Position numbers and translations under genes: made by a program. Below the pieces are notes generated by a model. That model was not told the DNA's origin, made no database searches, and saw nothing but the letters and a program-made list of their open reading frames with translations. Source: Thermoplasmatota archaeon (lineage in GTDB: Archaea > Thermoplasmatota > Thermoplasmata > Lutacidiplasmatales > JAMCUS01). From it: DNA of 64,000 nucleotides. Below are positions 41,027-51,772 of the stretch, in pieces. The stretch is from contig JAMCUS010000028.1 in the NCBI GenBank assembly GCA_023379385.1, positions 1-64,000 on the forward strand, written 5' to 3'. Positions within the stretch are counted from its first letter, which is position 1, and each line of letters starts with the position of its first letter.

Positions 41027-41671
41027 TTAGTTTAATTTCAATTTGGTTATTCTTTTTTTAATTTCATCGTCCGTAAGCTCTTTGAATTCCTTGTCACTTA
41101 TAACGGCAATACTCATGCCATCTCCTGAGGCTGAATCCCTTTTCATGGCTGCTGTTAGACCGCGTATAACCATATCAATTGCGTCGTTTGTAGACATATC
41201 TGCTTTGTAATAATCTTCCAGAACACCATAAACAAACATGGAGCCAGAACCTGTAGATACAAATTTATCCTCTATAGAACCACCCGCTGGATCTATGGAA
41301 TATACATGCCCTCCGTTTTTATCTACACCACCCAACAGGACCCATGCGTAATAAGGATAATACCTGTTACTGACCAGAATATTGGACAATAAAGTGGATG
41401 CACTATCTATTGTTACCTGCTTATTCTGTTTAAGCTTGTAGAGAGCAACCTCAGCTTTTAAATATCTGACAAGAAGCTGTGCATCCCCTACCAGACCTGC
41501 TACGGTCATTCCCATATTTTCATCAACTTTGAATAACTTTTGCGTAGTTTTGTGAGCTATGAAATTGCCCATTGTGGCACGATGCTCCGTGGCCATTATA
41601 ACGCTATCTTTTGTAACAACACCTACCGTAGTTGTTCCCTTCTTTTGCTCTTCTATAATATTATCATTCAT
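41027..41671 (-). CDS. psmB: Proteasome beta subunit
   Basis: KGTTTVGVVTKDSVIMATEHRATMGNFIAHKTTQKLFKVDENMGMTVAGLVGDAQLLVRYLKAE. Confidence 0.93.
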   Translation of the reverse strand: MNDNIIEEQKKGTTTVGVVTKDSVIMATEHRATMGNFIAHKTTQKLFKVDENMGMTVAGLVGDAQLLVRYLKAEVALYKLKQNKQVTIDSASTLLSNILVSNRYYPYYAWVLLGGVDKNGGHVYSIDPAGGSIEDKFVSTGSGSMFVYGVLEDYYKADMSTNDAIDMVIRGLTAAMKRDSASGDGMSIAVISDKEFKELTDDEIKKRITKLKLN

Positions 41672-41890
41672 ACAATATCAACTCCAAAAAATAAGTTATG
41701 CCAATATCAGTAATAACAATATCGTATTTAAAGATTGCATAAAGCTCTATGGTTACAATAAGTTAAATCTTCATTTAACTTTTTGTTATGAATATAAACC
41801 ATCTATTCAGAAATATTTCAAGTTATTACGTCAAAAGCCATTACTGCGGGATAGCTTATTCTGTTGTGTTATTATTATGTAACCCATTTG

Positions 41891-42520
41891 TTAAAAAAAT
41901 CCAAACCATAAAAGTATAATACCTATAAACTCTGCGATGTATAAAAATGCAGGGAATTTAGCTATATACAAACCACCTGCAATACTTACGATAATTGTCC
42001 CGATAATTATGCTCAACATTTTGTTATTCTTTTTCTGCCTATAGCTCTGTGCCGCAACAACGATAAGTATTAATGCCGCTGGAAAGGTAGCTAGAGATGA
42101 AGAGGCAATTATACCTAAAGGCAACGGACCAAAAACCACATAGTTTGTGATAAGATTTCCAACAGGTTCAGTAATCACAAAATATAAAGTTACTGCACTT
42201 ATAATGATACAATATAACAGGTAAACCCTTTTTATATTATCTGATTTTACAAGAGATATGGATCCCAGTGCCAGCAATTCAACTATAACAACCACTACTA
42301 AAAGATATGTTTGGATAAGGAATTGATCTCGGATGTTAAATGCAAATAGAATTTCCAGAAATACACCGATAGCAAAAAACCACATTCCAGAACTCCAGTA
42401 TAGATATGATGTTAATTTATTTGCAACATATTTCTTTGTTAAATATCCTGCAAGAATACTACATAAGATGAATATTATAATGGTAGATAGTTCCACTGAT
42501 GCCTTTATTAAATCACTCAT
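41891..42520 (-). CDS. Multi-pass membrane protein, hypothetical
   Basis: Seven or so hydrophobic segments across 209 aa. Confidence 0.6.
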   Translation of the reverse strand: MSDLIKASVELSTIIIFILCSILAGYLTKKYVANKLTSYLYWSSGMWFFAIGVFLEILFAFNIRDQFLIQTYLLVVVVIVELLALGSISLVKSDNIKRVYLLYCIIISAVTLYFVITEPVGNLITNYVVFGPLPLGIIASSSLATFPAALILIVVAAQSYRQKKNNKMLSIIIGTIIVSIAGGLYIAKFPAFLYIAEFIGIILLWFGFF

Positions 42521-42775
42521 AGATTATAAAGATATAAAAATATCAGATATTTAAGCTCATAGATTCATTTTGCTCTATGAACTGTTCTATTTTTATATTA
42601 CTTCCGGAGTCGTAAATATGTTATACAGCGATTTTCACCAAATAATTAATTGTCATATTTGATTCCTGATCGCTGCTATTATTTCAACTTCTCCATTTAT
42701 AGAACGTACTCCCTCTAAGGGATTACCGCAATATAATATATTAAATCTTTGATATCGTATAATTTCACCGAAAAT

Positions 42776-43297
42776 TTATTTTGTGGTTCGTGATGTTAAT
42801 TTTACTATACTCTTTTCAGAGACTTTTCTACCTATATCGTACATTTTCTTATCTACTCTTGCAGATATCCGTAACCCTTTATTTGTAGTTGTTCCACGGA
42901 TCAGGTTCACTATCGTTTCGTAATTTACCAGTGGTTTCCCTTTCCAGTTCATACTGATAAAAGAGAACATTCTATGTTCAATCTTGTTCCACTTGCTTGT
43001 ACCAGGTGGATAATGACACACAGTTACGTTCAGACACATTTCATTTGAAAATTTTTGCAGATGATATCTCCACAGCCTACTACGACTTGCATTACTGCCT
43101 CCACAGTCCGCTGTGATCAACAGTTCCTGTGCACCAGGATAGTTTTCTCTGCCTATCTTCTTCCACCATTGTCTTATGCTCTCTACCGCAAATTCTGCAG
43201 TATCATGGCTTATTCCAACATTGACAAAACCGCTGTTTGTTTCCAGTTCGTATATTCCATAGTGGACTGCTTTTCCTTCTGACTGAATATTAAAATC
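42776..43297 (-). pseudogene. ISAzo13-type transposase, C-terminal portion
   Basis: DFNIQSEGKAVHYGIYELETNSGFVNVGISHDTAEFAVESIRQWWKKIGRENYPGAQELLITADCGGSNASRSRLWRYHLQKF...YPPGTSKWNKIEHRMFSFI. Confidence 0.85.
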
Positions 43298-43319
43298 TCC
43301 GGGCGGTCAGCCCTTCATT

Positions 43320-43347
43320 GCGGCTCTTAGTCAGTCATAAGAGCCGC
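43320..43347. terminator. Perfect 10-bp stem hairpin (terminator-like or IS end)
   Basis: GCGGCTCTTA gtcagtca TAAGAGCCGC. Confidence 0.45.
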
Positions 43348-43781
43348 ATAGGAGGTGGATTATATGTATATACGAAAAAAGAATATTGACAATAGTTTTG
43401 CATATATATGTAAAAATAAAAATGCCATTTCTATTTATTTATTAATAACCAGATGTTGATTTTAAATATTATAAAATATTAAATATTATTTAATATTCTG
43501 TAATTCTGTGCTATCCATTGAATCAGGAGGTCAATAAATATTTTATATAATGAAACGAATGCAAAATCATTGTAAAATATATATCAATTATCACACTAAT
43601 TTGCCATACCCATGTCAATAAAATGCTGATTTTATCAAATTTATATGTGTCAGTATTTCTAAATATTATTGTAATTTTGTTATATAAAAAAATTTATTAC
43701 TACCTAACACTATTATGTTATTGGGACACTAGATATTGTGTTTGGTGTTCTTGGGATGGTGGTGTTCTTCGCCACGGTCCC

Positions 43782-44513
43782 CTAAATTTCCTTTATACCG
43801 TAGCCGTCTACTTTACTTTTATCATAGGGTGATGTATCAAATTTGTTATAGATCATATTAAAAAAAGTATTAAAGTCAAATACTCCTGTTATTGGATTTG
43901 AATATTTCTTAAATACCGAATAAGCTACTAGATCTGAGAGCTGTATGCCTACATAATCTTTTGAATCCATAAATAAAGGTCTATTTAGTATACTTCTAGA
44001 TGATTTTATACTTTTAGTATAGTAACCATTTTTAATTTCATTTTTGATTGAATCCCTAATTGTTATGTCGTGACTTATTTCTGTTTCGTCTATTATCAAT
44101 ATTGCCATCCCATTTATTTTATCAATATATTTTGCTATTCTTTCTATAAGGTACTGCCAGGATGTAAATTCTCTAACATTAACATATTTTTTAGAATGGT
44201 TTTGTGGACTGAGTTTATTTCTACTTATAACACTGATTATTGTACAGTCCATAGTAGATATATAGCCATAAAGTTTATTCATGAATGACTTCCTAACATT
44301 CACATCGTAACGTCTATAATCACTTTTTCCATGAACTATATAATTTGCATGTATCTCTAACCAGGGATCTACTTTGGGAAATGCATCTAACTTCATTTTC
44401 ATAATAATATTTTCAATATCAAAAAACAATGAATCCTCCATTATCAATGCAGACAAAACAAAAGGTCCTACATCGGTTGCTTTACCACTTTCATCTATAA
44501 GTGCAAAATACAT
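43782..44513 (-). CDS. DUF3800 domain protein
   Basis: MYFALIDESGKATDVGPFVLSALIMED; ILIIDETEIS; YVGIQLSDLVAYSVFKKY. Confidence 0.8.
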   Translation of the reverse strand: MYFALIDESGKATDVGPFVLSALIMEDSLFFDIENIIMKMKLDAFPKVDPWLEIHANYIVHGKSDYRRYDVNVRKSFMNKLYGYISTMDCTIISVISRNKLSPQNHSKKYVNVREFTSWQYLIERIAKYIDKINGMAILIIDETEISHDITIRDSIKNEIKNGYYTKSIKSSRSILNRPLFMDSKDYVGIQLSDLVAYSVFKKYSNPITGVFDFNTFFNMIYNKFDTSPYDKSKVDGYGIKEI

Positions 44514-44550
44514 GTTTTGTTAATATGCCTTACCTATACTTATTTTTAAC

Positions 44551-44647
44551 CTTAGGCACTGTAATTTAATTATATGATTATTTATATTTAATTTTCATAA
44601 ATAAGTTCTTGTGTAAATGCTTATGTTATTTATTTACAATGCCTTAA
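44551..44647. repeat. Dispersed ~97-bp repeat, copy 1
   Basis: cttaggcactgtaatttaattatatgat..aaataagtt.ttgtgtaaatgcttatgttatttatt.acaa matches 51117..51213. Confidence 0.75.
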
Positions 44648-45115
44648 CTCCTATGTCAATTATATATGATTATATGGATAATAATTTTTTATATTATTTT
44701 ACATTGAACTCACAAAGCACTGAAAAGTTTATATTTGTATTACCTACACGGGTATTATGAAATGATACTTTATGAACGTTGTCGTAAGAAGACAGGACAG
44801 TATCTAAAACTGTAAAATCTCTGACTTACGGCGAGTTCACAACAGTGGAGCACATAATGTATTGCAAATTGCATCCATCGAAATTGTACAGATCTGAGGC
44901 TCTCTCATCGCTCATAGGTCCATACTGCAAATATGCCAAATATCCGTGGATTTTTCTGGGTTCAACCATTTTCAATAAAGAATCATCTAAAATTTTATTA
45001 TCCTAACGGTATATAATCGACATAGTATGTATAGAAAGATTGATAAATCTCTTTGTTTTATCTTTATAATCTAAATAATACAACATATGATTGATTTTAG
45101 TTGCTATTGATAAAT

Positions 45116-45205
45116 GGGTCTGTAGCTCAGCTAGGTAGAGCAATCGGCTCTTAACACCTAAAAGAGAGATACCGAAAGGTCAGGGGTTCGAATCCCCTCA
45201 GGCCC
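45116..45205 (+). tRNA. tRNA-Lys (anticodon CTT) with a 17-nt intron after position 37 (45154..45170)
   Basis: GGGTCTG/CAGGCCC acceptor, GCTC/GAGC D-stem, anticodon loop CTCTTA|intron|A, AGGGG TTCGAAT CCCCT T-arm; intron AAGAG can pair with CTCTT. Confidence 0.88.
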
Positions 45206-45304
45206 GCTAAAATTTATAAAATACTGTCTAAAAAGAAAGATTAAAGATATAGCGTTGTATCACGTGTTATGTATAAATGGGGGATCTAAATAAGGATAGT
45301 ATAC

Positions 45305-46294
45305 GTGGGTAGTGGCAGGTATTCAATTCCACCTGAAGGATACGGGGCTGTTGAAAAGCACATATGGAATTTAGCCAGTGCTATTAAAAAGAAAGGACAT
45401 GAAGTACACATTATAAACAGCGTTATGGCTTCAAATAGCATTGGAGAATACAAATTTGCTTTGAAAAGCATAAAGGAGGTAAAGAAAATAGATTATGACG
45501 TTCTCCATATCCATACGGCACCTGTTGGTCTGGTCTATTCTCTGTTTGGATACGATATGGTATACACATCACATTCCAGGCACTGGAACGGTGTTAAATC
45601 TCTGCGTGAACTGTATGGATTGATGGTGGAGAAGCACAATGTCAAGCATGCAAAAAAGGTTGTTGCTTTGACAGAGGTTATCAAAAAAAAGATGGGTATA
45701 AACAGAAATGTGGTGGTAATTCCCAATGGTGTTGATACCTCATTGTATAAAAATAGCAACATGAAAAAAAACAGGATTGTAATGATGGGTGAAGTTTCTC
45801 CCAGAAAGGAGTTTCATTTAGCCTTGCTGGCTCTTAAAGATCTTAACTATAACGTAACTATTATAGGACCTGTTACAGACAGAGATTATGCAGATCGTCT
45901 TAGATGCATAATGCCATCTGTAGTACTTACAGGAGAGATTGAGGAAATGAAAATGACCGGTGAACTCTCTTCATCTACAATATTCATACACCCAAGCAGA
46001 AGTGAGGGTTTGAGCATGGCTGTCATAGAGGCGATGGCTTCAGGAATGGCTGTTATAGCTTCATCTGTAAATTCTATTGTGGAAGATGGAAAATCTGGTT
46101 ATCTGTTTGATTCATCTCTGGACGATGCAGGTATAACCTCATTTATAAGAGACAAAACAACGATGCTCATCAATAACAATGAGCTAGCTGCAAGGTTAGG
46201 ACAGTATGGAAGAGCCATTATAGAAAGGAGTTATTCATGGGAGGTTATTGCAGATAAAATGATTGAACTCTACACAAGTTTTCTTGCCATGTAA
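45305..46294 (+). CDS. Glycosyltransferase family 4
   Basis: GYGAVEKHIWNLASAIKKKGHEVHI; VVVIPNGVDTSLYK; HPSRSEGLSMAVIEAMASGMAVIAS. Confidence 0.87.
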   Translation: MGSGRYSIPPEGYGAVEKHIWNLASAIKKKGHEVHIINSVMASNSIGEYKFALKSIKEVKKIDYDVLHIHTAPVGLVYSLFGYDMVYTSHSRHWNGVKSLRELYGLMVEKHNVKHAKKVVALTEVIKKKMGINRNVVVIPNGVDTSLYKNSNMKKNRIVMMGEVSPRKEFHLALLALKDLNYNVTIIGPVTDRDYADRLRCIMPSVVLTGEIEEMKMTGELSSSTIFIHPSRSEGLSMAVIEAMASGMAVIASSVNSIVEDGKSGYLFDSSLDDAGITSFIRDKTTMLINNNELAARLGQYGRAIIERSYSWEVIADKMIELYTSFLAM

Positions 46295-47790
46295 GGCTCC
46301 TTTTTAAAATATCCAATTTTTCTGAAGTATTCACGCACTCCAACACCACTGAGTACATGGATCATGTCAATACGGTTATCAATAGTTATGCGTTCAGCTT
46401 CCTCAATAAGCCATTTGCCAAGTCCTCTATGCTGTACCTCCCTGTCCATGTAAGGGGTTCTGTTCAGTAATACCTCTGCGCCCAGTACCTTCAATTCACG
46501 AATAATTGATGTTTTTGCATTGCTGTTTAAACGCAATCTCAAATATCCAAAAATATGCTCTTCGTTGTTCTCTATGCTGAGAAAGTATTCGGTTCCAGAG
46601 GACGCATTATAAATAAAACGTTTCATTTGAAGGGATCTATCACTGACCACGTTTCTTGCAACCTCCCTGCATCTTATGCATCTGCATTTCATACCTTTCT
46701 CTTCCAGTTTTTTAATGGCTATTTCGTGAAGGTTGCTCTGCTTTACACCGTCAACGATTAATCTGGCAGGAATATCTCTCTGTATTCTCTGTATTCTGAC
46801 GTAAGGCGGTATAATCTCCATTATTCTGGCAATGAGTTCTGCACTTACCTCTGTATCATAGGGAGTGTATGCACCATGCCTCCATAAGTCATAGAGAACC
46901 GTATTCTTTATAACCAGTGTAGGATATATTTTAAGCATATCTGGTTTAAACCGTTCATCCGAAAAGATCTTCTTTGCACCTTCAAGATCCCTTTCCGGAT
47001 TCATACCCGGTAATCCAGGCATTAAATGGTACACGATTTTAAAACCATCTTCACGTGCTCCAGATGTAGCCATTGCTATATCATTTACCGTATGGGCACG
47101 ATGTGTAGCTTTCAATACAGAGTCTTCAATGCACTGGACACCCAGTTCTACTCTTGTGGCACCATATGACAGTGCAAGATCCCTATGCTCTTTCATAAAC
47201 CAGTCCGGTCTGGTTTCTACAGTAATGCCGATTACCCTTCTTTCTGCTGTCTCATTTATAGCTATTGCCTCTTCAAGAGTTACAGCATCATAGCCATTCA
47301 CTGCGTCAAAAGCCCTTTTTATAAAATCCTGTTGATACGATCTATCCCTTGCTGTGAATGTACCACCCATAATAATGAGATCTATTTTATCTACAGGATG
47401 TCCGGTAGCAATAAGAGTCTCCAGCCTTGATTTCGTTTGAAGGAAAGGATCGTAGCTGTTCTGCCTAGCTCTGAGTGCTGCAGGTTCTTCACCCGTATAA
47501 CTCTGGGCTGTATGGTTTTCAACGCCACCAGGACAATATATACATTTTCCATGAGGGCATGCATATGGAGAAGTCATGATAGCTACAGGTGTTACACCTG
47601 ATTCTGTTCTGGATGGCTTTATCTGCAGTAAGTAGTTATATTGTTTTTTGTCTGCTTCATTGAGCATAGCATATACGACAGAACTTCTTATAACAGGGCA
47701 TTTATACTTTCTTGATAAGCTTATTTTTATATTCTGTAGTTCATCTTTATTTTTTATCTCTCCTTTTTTCAGTAATTCTATAATCTCCAT
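46270..47790 (-). CDS. elp3: Elp3 family tRNA uridine(34) acetyltransferase
   Basis: SPYACPHGKCIYCPGGVENHTAQSYTGEEPA; IIMGGTFTARD; C-terminal GNAT HRGLGKWLIEEAERI. Confidence 0.92.
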   Translation of the reverse strand: MEIIELLKKGEIKNKDELQNIKISLSRKYKCPVIRSSVVYAMLNEADKKQYNYLLQIKPSRTESGVTPVAIMTSPYACPHGKCIYCPGGVENHTAQSYTGEEPAALRARQNSYDPFLQTKSRLETLIATGHPVDKIDLIIMGGTFTARDRSYQQDFIKRAFDAVNGYDAVTLEEAIAINETAERRVIGITVETRPDWFMKEHRDLALSYGATRVELGVQCIEDSVLKATHRAHTVNDIAMATSGAREDGFKIVYHLMPGLPGMNPERDLEGAKKIFSDERFKPDMLKIYPTLVIKNTVLYDLWRHGAYTPYDTEVSAELIARIMEIIPPYVRIQRIQRDIPARLIVDGVKQSNLHEIAIKKLEEKGMKCRCIRCREVARNVVSDRSLQMKRFIYNASSGTEYFLSIENNEEHIFGYLRLRLNSNAKTSIIRELKVLGAEVLLNRTPYMDREVQHRGLGKWLIEEAERITIDNRIDMIHVLSGVGVREYFRKIGYFKKEPYMARKLV

Positions 47791-47867
47791 AGCTATTTTA
47801 GTATCATTAATATGAACGCACCTCCATGAATATATGCTGAATTAACCACCTGTTTAATCAGGCTCCA

Positions 47868-49007
47868 TCACATCTTAATCCATTGTGAACACTCACCTTT
47901 AATAATATGCTCCGATCTCTTCAGCATATCAATATTTTTAGAGCCAGTAAGATACATAGATACCTTCAGCTCTTTAATAAAACCATTTAAATATTGTCTG
48001 GCATACTCATCTCCTTTAACGACTTCCTGCAGAATTGCTCTGGCGAATCCTGCAGCGTCGGCACCCATAGAAATTGCTTTTGCGGCATCTAAACCATTTC
48101 TAATACCACCACTTCCTATGATCTCCTTCTCTGCCAATTTTCCATTGATTATGGAAATGGGAGCTGGAACTCCCCAGCTGCCAAAGAGGTTTCCCAGGCT
48201 GTATCTCTCTGAATCATTTTCATATGCTCTGTATTTCTCCACCTTGGCGAATGAAGTCCCACCTTTACCACTTGTATCTATACCCATGATCTTGGTTTTT
48301 CTAAGCAGAAGAGCCACCTGTCTGGATATGCCTGCACCAGTCTCCTTCACTATAGTAGGAAATTTTTTGGATATCTGTTCAATTCTATCAATACAGCCAG
48401 TGCTATTAAGATCACCCTCCGGTTGAACCACCTCCTGCAGGTAGTTAAGATGTATAGCCACGACATCAGCATTTATGAGGTCTACAAGCATGGATATATC
48501 ATCATCACTCAACGCTTTCTTATCCTTTTGGTCTACAAGTTGCGGTGCGCCAATATTGGCTATTTTTATAGGAATATCATAATCTTTTATACAGGAATAG
48601 CTCTTTTTTAAATCGTTAGACAAGAGCGCACCACGTTCACTTCCTACGCCAAGTCCTATATTAAATTCCGATGAAAGGGTAGCCAGAGCTCTGTTTATCT
48701 TTTCCCCTCCGTCGTAACCACCTGTCATGCCCGTTATTACCAGGGGATAACGGAGCATCTTCCTCAATAATCTAATTTCTGTATCAATAATATCAAAATC
48801 TATTTCCGGTAAAGAGTTATGAACCAGTTCTACATCATCCCAGTAATTGTAGGGTGACGTGACGTCGTTGCCCAGAACAATATTTACATGCTCCTCTTTT
48901 CTTTTTGCATATTTTTCAGCATTTTTATCATTGATATTATAAGATAATTTATTGATTTTACCATTCTTTTTTGAATTTTTCATTGCCTTTAACACCTCTG
49001 AAACCAC
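47868..49007 (-). CDS. fni: Type 2 isopentenyl-diphosphate delta-isomerase
   Basis: PLVITGMTGGYDGGEKINRALATLSSEFNIGLGVGSERGAL; DTSGKGGTSFAKVE; IGSGGIRNGLDAAKAISMGADAAGFARAIL. Confidence 0.92.
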   Translation of the reverse strand: MVSEVLKAMKNSKKNGKINKLSYNINDKNAEKYAKRKEEHVNIVLGNDVTSPYNYWDDVELVHNSLPEIDFDIIDTEIRLLRKMLRYPLVITGMTGGYDGGEKINRALATLSSEFNIGLGVGSERGALLSNDLKKSYSCIKDYDIPIKIANIGAPQLVDQKDKKALSDDDISMLVDLINADVVAIHLNYLQEVVQPEGDLNSTGCIDRIEQISKKFPTIVKETGAGISRQVALLLRKTKIMGIDTSGKGGTSFAKVEKYRAYENDSERYSLGNLFGSWGVPAPISIINGKLAEKEIIGSGGIRNGLDAAKAISMGADAAGFARAILQEVVKGDEYARQYLNGFIKELKVSMYLTGSKNIDMLKRSEHIIKGECSQWIKM

Positions 49008-49042
49008 CTGTTCCTACGCTACATGACAAATGTCAACAGGTC

Positions 49043-50002
49043 TTAATCACGTTTTTTATTAGCGAGCTCTTCCATTGACCTAATCAAACTATATAGTAGT
49101 GAATTATAAATAACTTTCAATTTGACAAAATTACCTTTCTTTATGATGTATCCGTTAATCTCCTCAATCTCTGTTCTTCTTCCCATTTCTATATCCCTCA
49201 ACATGCTTGATCTGTTGGTACTGCTTTTTTTTATGGTATCAAATAACATGTTACGAACTTCATCAAGAGAAATGTTAATGTTCAGCGTATTGGCAATTCC
49301 GACGCCCTCTTTCAGTAATTCATCAATTACCAACGCAAGATTCTGGTTATTGTACAGATACCCATTTTCTACATTTAATATGGCTGTCAGAGGATTTATT
49401 ATTGAATTAACAATTCCCTTCTGCCATATAATAGATTCAATGTTATCGGTAAGAATGCAATTTATACGAGAGCTGGTGAAAAGATCATAGACAATACCGG
49501 ATGAATCTGTCTTTTGATAGGATCCTATCCACATGGATCCATTTCCTGCGTGCACTAAATCTCCGTGCTGATCAATGTAAAAGCCATGGTTTGTAATACC
49601 CATAACAATATATTTTTCAGGACTACCTTTCCAGTTTGTTTTTAAAGTTTTATTAATGGTGTCGTAATTATTCAATCCGTTCTGAATGGATACAATGATC
49701 AGGTCACTCCATTTTTCAGATATATTCTTTATTGCCATCTCTGTGTCATAGGCCTTTGTAGTTATAAAAACAATATCTGGTTTAAAATTTAAATCATCAA
49801 TATCTGTTACTGCGTTACCCTGGAGTGTTCCGGTATCTACACCAGTTACATGCATTTTTTCAGAATTTATTTTATCAACCATTAATTTCCTGCCTACAAA
49901 CCATGTCTCATGATCCCTAAGCATATATCCAATACCACAGCCAAGTGCTCCTGCACCAAAAAATAACAGCTTTTTCATCAGAATAGGTATTGGCAGAGAC
50001 AT
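49043..50002 (-). CDS. Ketopantoate reductase-like (ApbA/PanE) protein
   Basis: LLFFGAGALGCGIGYMLRDHETWFVGRKL; QNGLNNYDTI; WQKGIVNSIINPLTAIL. Confidence 0.82.
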   Translation of the reverse strand: MSLPIPILMKKLLFFGAGALGCGIGYMLRDHETWFVGRKLMVDKINSEKMHVTGVDTGTLQGNAVTDIDDLNFKPDIVFITTKAYDTEMAIKNISEKWSDLIIVSIQNGLNNYDTINKTLKTNWKGSPEKYIVMGITNHGFYIDQHGDLVHAGNGSMWIGSYQKTDSSGIVYDLFTSSRINCILTDNIESIIWQKGIVNSIINPLTAILNVENGYLYNNQNLALVIDELLKEGVGIANTLNINISLDEVRNMLFDTIKKSSTNRSSMLRDIEMGRRTEIEEINGYIIKKGNFVKLKVIYNSLLYSLIRSMEELANKKRD

Positions 50003-50059
50003 TGATTAAGGTTTTTGTATTTATTCAGGTACAATACCTGAACATGTTATGATTTATGG

Positions 50060-51056
50060 ATTGTAAAAAGGATTCCAAACTATCTAATTACAACAATATC
50101 TATTCTCAAGAGAGTTGATTTAGCCTTCAATAAATTCTTTGTTAATCTTAAATCAAACGGTAGAACTAAGACTGGATACCCGCGTTATAAATCATACGGG
50201 CAATACAGATCTTTAACCTACACGCAATCGTGATTTAAAATAAATAATAATAAATTGATAAATTGTCTATCTCTAAAATAGTCCTGATCAAAATAATTCT
50301 GCATAGAGAATTAATCGGTAATATTAAAACATGCACTGTTAAAAGAGATAAAGCAGGCTCCTGATTCGTTTATTTTACATGCGAATTACCAGGTACAGAT
50401 AAGAAACCGTTAGAACAGATTAAAGAACAGGATATAATCGGTGTGGATGTAGGCATAAACAAATTAGCGGCCTTATCTAACGGCGTAGAGATAAAGAATC
50501 CAGAGATATTAAGGAAATCCTAGGAATCCATTAAAATAACGCAGCGTGAACTGAGTAAGATGATGAAAGGCAGTAAGAACAGATTGAATGCAAAACAACG
50601 TATGGCTAAGAGGCAGAGGAAATCAGCAAATGAGAGAAAGGATAACCTGCACAAAGTAGCCAATGAAATAGTAAAAAATATGGTTCAGAATCATAATCTT
50701 GCGAAGAGCATAAATGATGCGTCCTGGAGTAAACTCGTAAACAGCTGTATTTACAGAGCCATTGATGTTGGTAAATACATAGAATTCGTGGATCCGAACG
50801 GTACAGGTCAGTTATGCTCACGTTGTGGAGCAGTCGTAAAGAAGAATCTGTCCGTAAGAATCCACAGTTGTAATAACTGTGGATTGGAAATGGATAGAGA
50901 TCTTAACGCTGCTCTGAACATAAGAGGGGGTACATACGGACTGTGTGGAACTCTGTAAAAAGGTCTGCGGATGCTCTGACCCCTACTCAGACAGCCGAGC
51001 AAGTCGGAACGATGAAGCAGGAAGCTCCGATGCTTTAGCTAGGAGATAATGTCACG
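50060..51056 (+). mobile_element. IS200/IS605-type relic: decayed tnpB (middle to C-terminus) plus right end
   Basis: LPGTDKKPLEQIKEQDIIGVDVGINKLAALSNG (RuvC I) ... VDPNGTGQLCSRCGAVVKKNLSVRIHSCNNCGLEMDRDLNAALNIRGG; same in-frame TGA (50231) as in 16-kb copy. Confidence 0.88.
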
Positions 51057-51116
51057 TTAGTCGTGTTGATATCTACATTAGAAAGGTATCATTATCATAT
51101 TGTCTAACTTCAAATG

Positions 51117-51213
51117 CTTAGGCACCGTGATTTAATTAAATGATCGTTTATATCTAGTTTTGATAAATAAGTTTTTATGTAAATGCTTATGTTATTTATT
51201 CACAATAACTTAG
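51117..51213. repeat. Dispersed ~97-bp repeat, copy 2
   Basis: Same orientation match to 44551..44647. Confidence 0.75.
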
Positions 51214-51253
51214 ACATCGTGAAATGCAAATTGGCAAATGCATTTTGTATAAC

Positions 51254-51772
51254 TCAAAAATCCTCCGGTTTTAGTTGTTTTTTTAGATCTCTTACCTCAT
51301 TCTCTAGAGAGGTAATCTTTTGTGTTATATTATTCAGGCAAACATCTATGTTATTATATATTCGCTCTTCCAACTCACTTAATTTTTTATCCACTACCTC
51401 TGGAGTTTGTTCAATATTTAACACGATTGATATGGTGTAATCCTTGGCATAGATGTTTTTATATTCATCTTTAGAAAACGTTACCCCATCTTTGGTATAT
51501 TCTACCTTGAATTGATAGAAATCCCCTCCTAAAATTCCTGTATCTATTTTTTCAAACAGAGCTTCACCATTTGAGTTCGTTTTTACAGGACCGTATCTTT
51601 TTTTGCTTGAGTCCCATGCATTGTGATTTATAGCCATAACTTTGGCACCTTCTAAAGGGTTCTTTTTGGTACCTACAACTTTTATTTTAATGTTTGCAGC
51701 CATTTTTGACACACTCTCACTTAGTGAAAATATAATATTATATAATAATGTTTTCATATATGCAATGGTCAC
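51254..51772 (-). CDS. Hypothetical protein (beta domain plus C-terminal coiled coil)
   Basis: ANIKIKVVGTKKNPLEGAKVMAINHNAWDSSKKRYGPVKTNSNGEALFEKI (Ig/carboxypeptidase-regulatory-like), C-terminal heptads. Confidence 0.6.
   Translation of the reverse strand: MTIAYMKTLLYNIIFSLSESVSKMAANIKIKVVGTKKNPLEGAKVMAINHNAWDSSKKRYGPVKTNSNGEALFEKIDTGILGGDFYQFKVEYTKDGVTFSKDEYKNIYAKDYTISIVLNIEQTPEVVDKKLSELEERIYNNIDVCLNNITQKITSLENEVRDLKKQLKPEDF

Noticed and set aside
44680-45010. Transposase N-terminus relic (TVEHIMYCKLHPSKLYRSEALSSLIGPYCKYAKYP)
   Set aside because: Plausible but only one short readable frame with stops either side; family could not be named.
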